NCBI GenBank assembly: GCA_905178155.1 | Contig: CAJINV010000004.1 | Location: 11,439,114-11,503,113 of the forward strand | Direction of reading: 5' to 3' | DNA: 64,000 bases | Source: Amoebophrya sp. A120 | Taxonomy: Eukaryota > Sar > Dinophyceae > Syndiniales > Amoebophryaceae | Shown here: positions 1-9,513 of the stretch, one piece after another | How positions within the stretch are numbered: the stretch's first letter is position 1 | How the letters are laid out: each line of letters opens with the position of its first letter | Made by a program: the position numbers and the translations under genes | The notes under the pieces: generated by a model | Databases searched by the model: none | Told to the model about the DNA's origin: nothing | What the model saw: the letters and a program-made list of their open reading frames with translations, nothing else

Positions 1-304
1 TTGCTGGGATCTTTTGCAATACAAATTTTTGCTATTCACGATCGGAAATCTGTGATGCTGATACACGCAAGAGGGCGAATGTTTCATTTGGAAAGATTTG
101 CAATACAAATGCTTTCAAGTTCGGGGGTGGAGGCATTTTTCATTGTAATACCGTGTTGGAGTAACCTGGGATGTGGAAGAACATGTCGATGATGGTGGAA
201 TCCGAACGTGTTAAAAGTAATTCCGCTTTATTGCGAAGACAAATCACACTTTTGCTTTTCCACGTCATCTAACAGGTTACCACACTCAAAAAAGCAACCT
301 CTAC
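1..304 (-). other. Partial GT-AG intron of the oxidoreductase gene
   Basis: The 5' splice site on the minus strand is GAAG|GTAGAG at 305/304, in phase 1 after the MDTE codons. The 3' end lies beyond position 1. The stretch contains GCAATACAAA twice and TGTGATGC once, the same internal words as the TIR elements, so an element may be nested here. No second TIR is visible. Confidence 0.7.
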
Positions 305-3300
305 CTTCGGTGTCCATCACTAAAATGTTGATGTCGGTGCCGCCCGCCAGGACGTGGTCCAGACCGCCGAAGCCGATGTCGTACGCCCAGCCGTCCCCGC
401 CCCAGATCCAGCAACTGATCTTTTGCAGATCGTCGCAGGACTGTCTGATTTGCTGCAGCAGCGGGTCGTCTAGCCGCATCTTGTCCATCAGCGGCGGAAT
501 TTTTTCAGCGAGGTCCATCGAGATCGCGGCATCTTCCTTCTTTTCCAACCTGATATTAGATTTAAAGACCCAAGTCGACGATGATGAATGGGGTGTAGTT
601 ACATCATGAAGATCTTTTCCATACATACATCAATAAACAACAGGCTGAATTCCCAATTGCACACATCAAAACAATGACAATGAATAAATCTGTAAAAGTT
701 GCACCATTCCTGAAAGCATTCCTTCAATTCCGGGCTCAATCCCAACCGGGGCTCGTACAGTGCCTCCTCGACTTTGCCCGCTAGAATGTCCCTCTTCTGC
801 TTGATCGCCCTGGCCATTCCGAACCCGTACTCGGCGGCGTTCTCGAACAAGCTCCGGCCCCACGCCGGTCCCTGGCCCTTTTCCGTCACGGAAAACGGCG
901 AGAACCCGGCGGTTCCCGACCACACTGAGCTGCAGCCGGAGCTGTTCGCAATCACCATCCGCGGCCCGAATAGTTGGGTCACGAGTTTTGCGTACGGGGT
1001 CTCCCCGCACCCCTCGCACGCGCCGGAAAATTCCAGTTGCGGAAGCTGGAACTGCGACCCCTTGAAAGTCGTCTCGTCGACCAAATGCCCCCGGTTTGGC
1101 AAGTTCACGGCGTAGTCCCATTTCGGCACCTCCCGCTCCTTCACATCCGACAACGGCGTATGGATTGCAAATATGTCTGGGTCTGGAAACTTGTAATGCC
1201 AAAAGTGAATGGTAGACGCACTGCAATACGCAGCTATGCATGACAAACTTTTTGGCTCCCATGTCTTACGTATTCCGCATGGCAAGCTGCGTTCTTGCAT
1301 GACAGGTAAGAAGGCACTTTCGTGCCTATGCAACACAGATTCTCGAGTCATGCCAGACAAGCATGACAAACATGCAATCTTCCAGACCCAGACACTTTTG
1401 CACTTGATAAGGCGTCATGGTCAGCGACGCGTCGCCGCAGGCCCAGGAGCACGCCTTATCGCAGGAAAAAAGTGTTACAGTTACACATTTGTAGTCAATG
1501 TAGCAACACAAATTTCTCAGCATGAGAGAGAAAACTTGTAATGCAGAAATCCTACGGGAAAACACCTATGAAACGAGGCTCCTATGCATATCCGGCATGA
1601 CAGAGCTTGTCTGTCTTGCTTGGCCTGCAACACAATGTGTAACTGTAACACTTTTTTCTTGCGATACGCCTCGCACCCCGTGCAGTCCTCCGGCGCGACC
1701 TGGATCCGGAACAGTAAACCAGACACCTCGACTATGCAAAGAAAAAAGTGTTACAGTTACACATTCTGTTGCAAAACATGCAAGACAGACGCCTTCTGTC
1801 ATGCGCAAAATGCTTGCGAGTCTCGTTTCGTGTGTGTTTTGCCTTACAATCTCTGCATTACAAGTTTTCTCCGTCATGCGAGGCAGATTTGTGATGCTGA
1901 ACTCACTACAAATGTGTAACTGTGACACTTTTTTCCTTGGATATCGACCCCGCCCTTCGCCTTTTTCGTGTCGAACGTGTCCGGCGCCTCGTCGGCTTCA
2001 GACTGGGAGACCAAAAACGGGCGGATCGCCGCGTGCGGGCAGATCGCCGAGCACTTGTTGCACTGCGTGCACGTGTTCATGTCGACAATGGGGACGGTGT
2101 ACGCGATCCCCCGCTTCTCGTACCCGCACGTGTCGTTCGGGTAATGGCCGCGGGGGTCGAAAGCGGACACCGGTAGCGATTCTGCTTGCAGGCTCGCCAT
2201 CTTGTCCATCACCTCCCGGACGAAAGCCGGGCGGGACATGTCGACTTTGGTTATGGATGCGTCAGGATCGAAATTGACAAAATCGAAATGATTTGCAATG
2301 CATAAGATGGATTCCGGTTCGAACCCAGTTTCTAAGTGGCGCATCACAAATTCTGGTGGTGCCTAAATCCAGTTTGTGATGCTGCTTAGGCAAAGAAGAC
2401 TGCTTCTCTCGTGCTGCTTTAGCAGCTCGAGCTATAAACCCAAAGAGGCTTACAATCGGCCTCACTTGCCTGCTCTGCAAAACACGTACCTCGCGCCATG
2501 CATTTTATGCATCACAAATTTTTCGACTTTGTCAATTTCGATGCTGACAGTTCCATATTGGTGTCGTCCTCGATGTTCCGCCACTTCTCGACGTCGTACT
2601 CGATTTTGTTCAGGTTCTCCAGCTATCAAATGTAAAAATGTCTGGGTCTGGAAGAGTACAAACTTGTGATGCGAATTTCAGAACACAGAAAAATCTCTCA
2701 TGCATAGGCAGCAAAAGTTCCCACTTTCTGTCACGAAAGTCAGGGATTTGTCATGCGGATTCGGCATTGCGGAGGCTTCTCGAAACCTGTGATGCTAGAG
2801 CTTCCATGTCAGGCCTTCTGTGTCATGCAGAAACAGCATGACTCTTCCAGACCCAGACATTTTTACACTTGATACCAGCGCCTCGCTCATGCCCTTCAGG
2901 TTCCGGTTGATCACGTCCTCGCCCTTGAGCTTGAACGTCTTCCGCACGTTGTTCTCCAACAGAGTCTGGGCCTTCTCCCACGGGATCACTTCCGACAAGT
3001 AGAAGAACACCTGGGACAAAATGTTGTTCGTGTGCCGGCCTAGCCCGTTGCTTCGCGCCACCCGCTCGGCGTCGATGAAGTACAACTGCACCTGCTTCTC
3101 CGCGATTTGGTGCAGGACGGAAACTATCAAATGCAAATATGTCTGGGTCTGGAAGAGTGCGAACCGAACTTTTGATGCGTATTTGACAACGCACACAAAT
3201 CTCTGATGCATAAGCAGCAAAAGATGCCCACTTCCCGCCACCAAAGAGGGGGATTTGTCATGCGGAGCAGGCCTCGCGGAACCTTCTCGAAATCTGTGAT

Positions 3301-6300
3301 GCTAGGGCTTCCATGGCTGACCTTCTTTATCATGCAAAAACAGCATGACGAACATCTGCACTCTTCCAGACCCAGACATATTTGCATTTGATAGAAACCG
3401 GCAAAACCTTCTCCGCGTCCTCCGGCGTCTTGCCCTTCTGGTTGAAAACCACCACCCCGTTCGGGCGGATATCAAATGCAAAAATGTCTGGGTCTGGAAA
3501 CTTGTAATGCTCGGTTGGGAATAGTGAATGCTGTGTAATGCACAGCCAAGCATGAGAGATATCTGTGCTGCTTAGTGTTGCGCTGCCCGCATGACAAACT
3601 GCGTCTTTGCATGACAGGCAAAAGGCTCTCTTCTTGGTCACGCATCACAAATACTTCAGTCATGCCAGACTGACAAGCATGACAAACCTTGCATTCTTCC
3701 AGACCCAGACATATTTGCAATCCATAGCGGACGGTCTCGAGCAAAGACGTGTTGAATTTCCGCGGCCAGGTGGTCTCGGAGATCCCCACGTAGTCCGCCT
3801 TCTGGATCTGGTACGGGGACTCGAACCGGGTGGGGCCGAACCGCAGATGGGAAATGGTACAACCCCCCGCTTTCTTGGAATCGTACGCAAAGTAACCCTG
3901 CACGAACATCTCGGTGTTTTCCCCGATCAATTTGATCGCCGCCTTGTTCGCGGACACCGTGCCGTCGCTGCCCATCCCCCAGAAAACGCATTGTCTCGTC
4001 CCCGGCGGGCAGGTGTCGGGTTCGGGGCCCTGGACTAAGGACCGGAAGGTCACGTCGTCGTCGATACCCACGGTAAAGGAGTTCTTGGGCGCGGCGGCCT
4101 GTGCGTTGTCGTACACCGCGGCCACCATTCCTGGGGTGAATTCGCGGGACCCGAGGCCGTACCGGCCGCCGAGCAGCTGGATGTTGTTTTTCGACGCTTG
4201 GAGCGAAGTCGCGACGTCCATGTACAGCGGCTCCCCGACGGAGCCGGACTCCTTCGTGCGGTCGAGGACGGATATCGTCTTCACGGTCCGCGGGAGGGAC
4301 GACATAAACGCTTGCGCGTCCCACGGGCGGTAGAGTTTAACGTGCAGGACGCCGTACTTTTTTCCCAAGCACTCCGCGGACTGGAGGTACTCATCGACCA
4401 CGCAGGCACTGATGATGGTAATATTCGAGGACTTGCATTCATGAGCTTTGCGATTTATTTTTCATGTAGCTTATCCTATGTATTTGCGTACAGGACACGA
4501 AGATTTTCATTTTGATTTCACTTCTCATAGATGCGTGACAAAGCCAAGCAAATTTTCCTTATAGATACCCGCTCCCCATAATCACCACGACGTGCTCCGC
4601 ATCCGGCACGCCCTTGTAGGTGAAGATTTTGTACTGCCTTCCCGTGATAAACCCGACATCGTTCATCACATCTTGGACCATGCCGGGCGTTCGGTCGTAG
4701 TACTTGTTCGCCGCCTCGCTGTTCTGGAAGAACGTGTCCGCGAACTGGCCCAACTGCCGCGAATGCGGGCGGTTGGGGTTCAACCCCCGCTGCCGGAACG
4801 CCTGCAGCTCCTCGTGCGGGACCAGCTGCGCCATCGCTATGCAAGAAAAAACCTGTGTAAGTGTAACTCTGTAATGCCGAACATGCAACGCGATGGAGTC
4901 CTCTTTGTCTTTTCACGTGTGTTTTGTTTAGTTTTCCCTTACAAGCCACGCATGACAGATTTTCTCTGTCATGTAGAGGAAATTTGTGATGCTGTCAGCC
5001 AACGAAAGTTACACTAACGCAGTTTTTCTCTTGCATAATCGCCTCGTAGGGAATAATCGCGGGCTTCGACAGCTCGTGGGAGGTCCGGAACCCGTATGGA
5101 TTGTAAAAATGTCTGGGTCTGGAAGGTTGGAACTTGTAATGCTAGCTTTCCATACCTAGAAAATCTGTATTGCATAACCAACAAAAGTCGCAGCCTCTTT
5201 TGTCATGCAAAAACGCAGTTTCTCATGCGGATTGCCTACGAGAAAGCGTTTTAGGAAGTTGTCATGCCGGACTGCATTCGGAAGTGTTTTCATCATGCAC
5301 ATTTTGGCATCACAAGTTTCCAGACCCAGACATTTTTGCATTTCATAACCCGTCGAAGAAGTTCATGAAGGGGATGGAGGTTTTCAGCGTGGCCACGTGG
5401 GACACCTATCCTGAGTAAAAACGTCCCCACCCCTTAGCCAAGTTGGTAAATCTGCAACACAAATCTCCCAGTTTTGGGAACTATGCATGACAAGTTTCCG
5501 TCTGTATTGTAGTGCTGCTTAGCAAGGACAGCCGCATCACAAAGACGCCTGCTCATCCTGTTTGAGTACAGCATTACAAATCCCAGAACACGACTACAAA
5601 GTCTTCTCTTGCGGATGGGCATTACAGATTTTTCTGTAGATGAAAATCTGCATGGGGACGTTTTTAAATAGGATAACACCAGTGCCATGTCCATCGCCTG
5701 TTGCACGTTGTTCCCGCAGAGCAGCGCAAACCCGGTCTGGCGCGTCGCCATCACGTCGGTCTGGTCCCCGAAAATGCACAGGGCGTGCTTCGTCACCGCT
5801 CGGGCCGCCACGTGGAACACGCAGGGGTTGAGCGCGCCGGCCAGGATGTACATGGTCGGGACCATCAATAGTAATCCCTGGGAACTGGTAAACGTGGTCA
5901 CACAACTCCCGACCTCCACCACCCCGTGGCACGCGCCCGCGGCGCCCGCTTCGGACTGCATCTGGGTCACCTCGCAAATTTCCCCGAACAAATTCTTCCG
6001 GCCCGCGCCCGCCCAGTTCGCGACGCAGTCCCCCATATCAAATGTAAAAATGTCTGGGTCTGGAAGAATGAGCGATTTGTCATGCAGCTTTTCCATGACC
6101 CATGAGGTCTGGAATGCAGGACCTAGCATGACAGATTCTGTGCGACCTCTCTCATGCCTATCCTGCATGAGGAACCCCCTCCCGACTTGGTCAAAACTGG
6201 ATGACTTTTGGTAAGCATGCATCACAGATTCTTGCTTGTTTCAGATTTAGCATGACAAGTTGCATTCTTCCAGACCCAGACACTTTTATATTTGATACCC

Positions 6301-7152
6301 CATGGGCGTCGCGGGCGTGATCGGGTAGATGAAGGCTTGGTCGCTATCATATGTAAAAACGTCCCCACGACCCCATAGTCAAGTTGGGAACTTAGCAACA
6401 CAAATCCAGAAGTTTTGGGAGCCACGCATGACAAGTTCTTGCAGGCCGTAGTGTAGTGCATGTTAGCAAGGACAATCGCATCACAAATCCATCTGCTTGT
6501 CCTGTTTACAGCATCACAAATTCCAAAACCCGATTGGTAATTCCTGGCATGGAGGACATGCGCATTACAAATCTTCCTGTCATCGCAAATCTGCGTGACA
6601 ACTCTGGGGTGGGGACGTTTTTACACAGGATAGTCGCTCCAGGCGTAGGCCACGTACGCCGCCGCCATGGCGCCATCGTTAGGAGCCCGGGTCTATCAAA
6701 TGCAAATATGTCTGGGTCTGGAAACTTGTGATGCTAAAATGTGGATGATGGAAACAGTTCCGCATGCAACCCAGCATGACAACTTTCCAGAACGCTTTCT
6801 CATAGGCAATCCGCATGAGAAACTGCGTTTTTGTGTGTACCAAAGAGGCTGCGACTTTTGTTGGGTATGCAATACAGATTCTCTAGGTATGGAAAGCTAG
6901 CATTACAAGTTCCAACCTTCCAGACCCAGACATATTTGCAATCCATAGGGTCTGCGGGTACTTTTTGTAGACGGCCTGCCGCTTCCAGGAGGGAATGACC
7001 GGCTCGGCCGGGGCGACGGCGGCGGTCAGGCCGATGTTCCGGGTCTGATCCTTCTTCCCGGTGGACGCAAAACCACGGCCGCTTCTCCGGAGGAAGAGAC
7101 TCCTCCCTTGAAGAGCCGTGGCCTGCTGGCGTAAAAACGTGGGATACGTCAT
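1..7152 (-). CDS. Pyruvate:ferredoxin oxidoreductase / pyruvate:NADP+ oxidoreductase, 3' end beyond window
   Basis: Oxidises pyruvate to acetyl-CoA with thiamine diphosphate and Fe-S clusters. Exons on the minus strand: 6948-7152, 6633-6688, 6298-6339, 5676-6030, 5348-5401, 5039-5090, 4569-4832, 3727-4408, 3394-3464, 2875-3119, 2558-2618, 1944-2246, 1666-1727, 1411-1450, 705-1154 and 305-549. They total 3,187 nt and leave in phase 1, matching the last 5' splice site (GAAG|GTAG at 305/304). Landmarks: a basic, mitochondrial-looking N-terminus (about 1-35), YPITPATPMG (about 91-100), FFDGFRTSHE, a ferredoxin module with CTQCNKCSAIC (about 755) and CTGCEACSWAC (about 812), GACEGCGETPY, and the thiamine-diphosphate motif GGDGWAYDIG (about 1030). 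Thirteen introns are TIR elements; two internal introns (4409-4568, 550-704) are GT-AG. A fused C-terminal reductase domain, which would make it the NADP+ type known in apicomplexan relatives and Euglena, would lie outside the window. Confidence 0.95.
1160..1410. mobile_element. Introner element, family A (copy 1)
   Basis: The ends carry the family A inverted repeat TGTCTGGGTCTGGAA next to TATGGATTGCAAA (left) and TATCAAGTGCAAA (right, inverted). Direct repeat GGCGT at 1155-1159 and 1411-1415. Removing the element plus one repeat joins LTMTP to LSDVKE, the expected oxidoreductase sequence. Confidence 0.9.
1457..1665. mobile_element. Introner element, family B (copy 1)
   Basis: Inverted ends contain AAAAAAGTGTTACAGTTACA. 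Direct repeat ACGCCT at 1451-1456 and 1666-1671. Excision restores CTGC-EA-CSWAC, a perfect C-x2-C-x2-C-x3-C iron-sulfur motif that the unspliced reading lacks. The body aligns with the reverse complement of the neighbouring element at 1733-1943. Confidence 0.9.
1733..1943. mobile_element. Introner element, family B (copy 2, inverted relative to copy 1)
   Basis: Begins TATGCAAAG and ends CTTGGATA. Direct repeat TCGAC at 1728-1732 and 1944-1948. Excision gives AKGGVEVSGLLFR in frame. Its reverse complement matches the 1457-1665 element over most of its length, including the internal block GAGAAAACTTGTAATGCAGA. Confidence 0.9.
2252..2557. mobile_element. Introner element, family F (copy 1)
   Basis: Inverted ends TATGGATGCGTCAG and CTGACAGTTCCATA, with a longer inverted arm (AAATTGACAAA against TTTGTCAATTT). 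Direct repeat TTGGT at 2247-2251 and 2558-2562. Excision gives IEDDTKVDMSRPAF. Nearly the same sequence recurs at 12765-13070. Confidence 0.9.
2624..2874. mobile_element. Introner element, family A (copy 2)
   Basis: Ends TATCAAATGTAAAA and TTTTACACTTGATA flank the TGTCTGGGTCTGGAA arms. Direct repeat CCAGC at 2619-2623 and 2875-2879. Excision joins MSEAL to ENLNK in frame. The body resembles the next copy (3125-3393), including GCATA-GGCAGCAAAAG-like and GGATTTGTCATGCGGA blocks. Confidence 0.9.
3125..3393. mobile_element. Introner element, family A (copy 3)
   Basis: Ends TATCAAATGCAAATATG and CATATTTGCATTTGATA. Direct repeat GAAAC at 3120-3124 and 3394-3398. Excision joins EKVLPV to SVLHQI in frame. 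Same orientation and subfamily as 2624-2874. Confidence 0.9.
3470..3726. mobile_element. Introner element, family A (copy 4)
   Basis: Ends TATCAAATGCAAAAATG and GCAATCCATA. Direct repeat GCGGA at 3465-3469 and 3727-3731. Excision joins LLETV to RPNGVV. The exon between this element and copy 3 is only 71 nt. Confidence 0.9.
4838..5038. mobile_element. Introner element, family D (copy 1)
   Basis: Ends TATGCAAGAAAAAACC and CTCTTGCATA, with inner arms TGTGTAAGTGTAA and TTACACTAACGCAG. Direct repeat ATCGC at 4833-4837 and 5039-5043. Excision joins IIPYEA to MAQLVPH. Confidence 0.9.
5096..5347. mobile_element. Introner element, family A (copy 5)
   Basis: Ends TATGGATTGTAAAA and TTTTTGCATTTCATA. 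Direct repeat ACCCG at 5091-5095 and 5348-5352. Excision restores the conserved FFDGFRTSHE. Its plus strand is nearly identical to the reverse complement of the element at 6694-6947. Confidence 0.92.
5407..5675. mobile_element. Introner element, family C (copy 1)
   Basis: Ends TATCCTGAG and AATAGGATA, with arms GTAAAAACGTCCCCAC and GGGGACGTTTTTA. Direct repeat ACACC at 5402-5406 and 5676-5680. Excision joins MDMALVS to HVATLKTS. Confidence 0.9.
6036..6297. mobile_element. Introner element, family A (copy 6)
   Basis: Ends TATCAAATGTAAAA and TTTTATATTTGATA. Direct repeat CCCCA at 6031-6035 and 6298-6302. Excision joins YPITPATPMG to DCVANWAG. Confidence 0.9.
6345..6632. mobile_element. Introner element, family C (copy 2)
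   Basis: Ends TATCATATGTAAAAACGTC and TTACACAGGATA. Direct repeat GTCGC at 6340-6344 and 6633-6637. Excision joins AYAWSD to QAFIYPIT. Same orientation as 5407-5675. The exon between this element and copy 6 of family A is 42 nt. Confidence 0.9.
6694..6947. mobile_element. Introner element, family A (copy 7, inverted relative to copy 5)
   Basis: Ends TATCAAATGCAAATATG and GCAATCCATA. Direct repeat GGGTC at 6689-6693 and 6948-6952. Excision joins KKYPQT to RAPNDGAM. Its reverse complement shares the order CTTGTAATGCTAGC, CCATACCTAGA, AAAAGTCGCAGCCTCTTT and TTTCTCATGCGGATTGCC with the 5096-5347 copy. Confidence 0.92.
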
Positions 7153-8076
7153 GGCACACTAGGTACGTGCGATGATCGCAACGGTCGCGAAACTCAACTT
7201 CAGCAAAACATTTTTTACATCAGTTTCTTTGTATCAAGAAGAAACAGAACCTGGAGCGATAAACGCACTCCAGTTCTGGGAACAAAGTTAAGAAAAGACT
7301 CGAAGTAGAATTTTTTTCTTATATTTACACGATTTTTACCCTCCGCTTCCTATTCTTTTCAAATTGAAAAATTCTTCATGGTGCCTCGGTACTCCAGGCA
7401 AGAAATTTCTTGCACGTGACTCCGCGCAAGCTGAGGAAGCAAAATTCTCTTCGAAATCAAAACAATAAGTCACGACATCCTACAAAACGGAAACTTCCGT
7501 CGGGGTGACGCGCCGTACTAGTGAAACTGATTTCTTACTTGGCCTACTAGATGGAAATCAATTAGTAGGGGGCTGCGGCTACCATCAAAACTCTACACAA
7601 AAAAGGGGGCATGAATCTGTGTTGGCATTTTTTCGCGGAATGGGAAAAATTTGTTTACGACTTGACGTCTCTCGAAAAAGTAAAAGATGATTGCACAAAC
7701 GTTTTTTGTTGTCTCTCGGTCTCTCGCGTAATCTTCGTAATGAGCAGATTGCTATCGCTCGACAGTGTCGTGACATACGGTTGCAGCTGCGGTACTACAG
7801 GTGCGAAGGTTGCACTGCTTGACACGAAAAACATCACTTCTTTATGCGGATGCGGAACATCATTTTGATGGGTGTGCTGTCTTCTGATAGCAGACAACAT
7901 CTCGAATGGAAAATCGGGGCGACACGACAAGGCAATAACGCAACGTGCCGCTGAGCCGCGCCTTTTATTTTTTGTACGCGTGTTCATTCCCGTTGCGTCT
8001 GCGCTCAAAAATTCATACCCCGGTAACATTTTTTCTCGTGACATAATTATTGCAAAACCTAGTGTTTTTTGATTTC
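7153..8076. other. Intergenic, no gene seen
   Basis: This is the 5' flank of the oxidoreductase gene and the 3' flank of RPA14. Only short ORFs of 60-129 codons occur, and none has a recognisable domain or splice support. AT-rich around 7290-7350. Confidence 0.6.
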
Positions 8077-8683
8077 TTAGAAAATCTTGTCGAATTCCGG
8101 AAATTTTTTCTTGTCGTGTGTCATCTCAGTAACCTTATGCAGCCTCAGGAGATCTATATCATCCCGCTCGCCTAGCTTCGTCAGGTTCTCGCCTTTTGCT
8201 GCACCTGTGAGAAGAAGTTTTAGTACATCAGACATGAAATTACATATCAACCGACTTCGAGTCATTTTTTACTTTTTCCGCATGGAAGACAGGACGGTAT
8301 ACAAACATCCGTTGATGCACAGCAGCAAAAGAAGTCGTGGTACCTCCGTCCTCTCCTATTGTAATGATGGCTTCGATGACGGACGACTCGCTGAGGCCTT
8401 CCATGTCAGATGAATCTGCGTCCACGGCATACTGTAATAATTTCGTGATTTGCTTGACAGTGGCTCCGCTCCCACTTTGCGATGATCTCATGCATCTTCA
8501 CAACCACTTTTCCATAAAGAATTCTAAACCCATATAATAAATTACCTTCACTCCGTCGTGCGTTTCCAGTACAACTTTGCTATCCGATTTTTCCACAAAA
8601 CACCCAACAACCCGAACTCGGTCACCCGGTTCGTAATCCAAACCAGCCATTTTTCCGGTTACCCGAGGTGCGGAGGTTGCCAT
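8077..8683 (-). CDS. Replication protein A 14-kDa subunit (RPA3-like), 117 aa
   Basis: RPA14 is the small OB-fold subunit of the single-stranded DNA-binding RPA complex in the nucleus. Exons 8546-8683, 8344-8431 and 8204-8077 sum to 354 nt, exactly 118 codons. Both introns are GT-AG (8432-8545: GTAATT to ATTACAG; 8205-8343: GTACCA to CTCACAG) and their phases agree. The OB-fold pattern is visible: a strand pair around DRVRVVGCFVEKSD and KVVLETHDGVK, then VIEAIITIGEDG, and a C-terminal helix ending KKFPEFDKIF, which matches the acidic/aromatic tail of plant and animal RPA3. Length fits the family (about 105-125 aa). The start ATG at 8683 is the first in frame. It has no TIR elements. Homology is remote, so a different small OB-fold protein remains possible. 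Confidence 0.75.
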
Positions 8684-9513
8684 ATTTTTGTTTTGAAAGA
8701 GCGATCTTAAAGAGATACGACTAAGGCTTGCCAGCCAACTCAAAACTGTTCTATCTGCTTGCACTCAGAGGCTGTTTTGATTTGTGCAAGTTGTAGCGGA
8801 TCGCATGCACATTCGCGCTTTGCATCGCTTTGGTGCTGCTTTTCTGTATCCTCAGCATTATCATTCGCGCATCTCAGCATCATCAAGCTCGCGGCTGCTT
8901 CAACTGTATTCGTCATCATGTTTGCAGTCACTTGAACTGAGAACACTCTCGAAACCAGCACTTGGCGTCACAACAAACTTCTGGACGAAGAAACCGTTCA
9001 AGATCTTTGAAACGCGGATGTGGCGAGCCGCGCCTGACTTAGATACACAATGGCGGAAAATCCCTATGGTCCTCCTATGCCCGATTCAAAACGCAGTGAA
9101 GTGCGTATCATACAAATGAAATACTTGTTTTGCCGCATGTTAACTTTCAACCACAAAAATGAAAACGCTGCTTTCAACGTCGACCAAAAATAATGTCTCA
9201 AGTGTTAAGTACAGTGAAATACTAGAAAAGTGAAAGGCTGTCAATCTTGGATGCCACCTACTAGATTCGGTGTGATATTAGATGCTCTTCAGTCATCGTG
9301 TCTGGCATGCAAATCATAACAACCGGCGTGAATGTGACTGCTAAATCTTACAAATACAACTGTGTCTATCTAATACTTTCTGTCAAATTATCAACAAATG
9401 CTCCTACAACTGGAAAGCGCTTGAGTCTGATTCTGAAATGATGAAACTGACAAATGCTAGTAGTATCTGCTAAAAACATAATATCATACCTGCTTGAAAA
9501 AAACCACAGTACC
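8684..9513. other. Intergenic, no gene seen
   Basis: Lies between the RPA14 start and the stop of the next upstream gene. Plus-strand ORFs of up to 111 codons have no recognisable content. A GTAAGG directly after the 9514-9516 stop could be a 5' splice site, so the upstream gene might have a further 3' exon here; I could not find a convincing acceptor. Confidence 0.5.

Noticed and set aside
2624-2874. GT-AG splice sites just inside the elements (for example GTGCAA near one end and GATAG at the other).
   Set aside because: They change the reading frame or leave element residues inside conserved motifs; repeat-to-repeat removal fits all sites at once.
1160-6947. ORFs that read from exons through the TIR elements (for example 3472-4401, 5434-6225 and 1874-2347).
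   Set aside because: They mix conserved oxidoreductase sequence with element translation such as MSGSGR or LPDPDIF, which recurs in every family A copy. The conserved protein is only recovered by excision.
1160-6947. CRISPR-like array, because of evenly recurring TGTCTGGGTCTGGAA and GCATNACAAA words.
   Set aside because: Repeats are inverted at element ends, separated by exons of a eukaryotic gene, with no uniform repeat-spacer pattern.
7655-8044. A 129-codon ORF between the oxidoreductase and RPA14 genes.
   Set aside because: No domain or signal, and other frames are equally open; it probably lies in flanking DNA.
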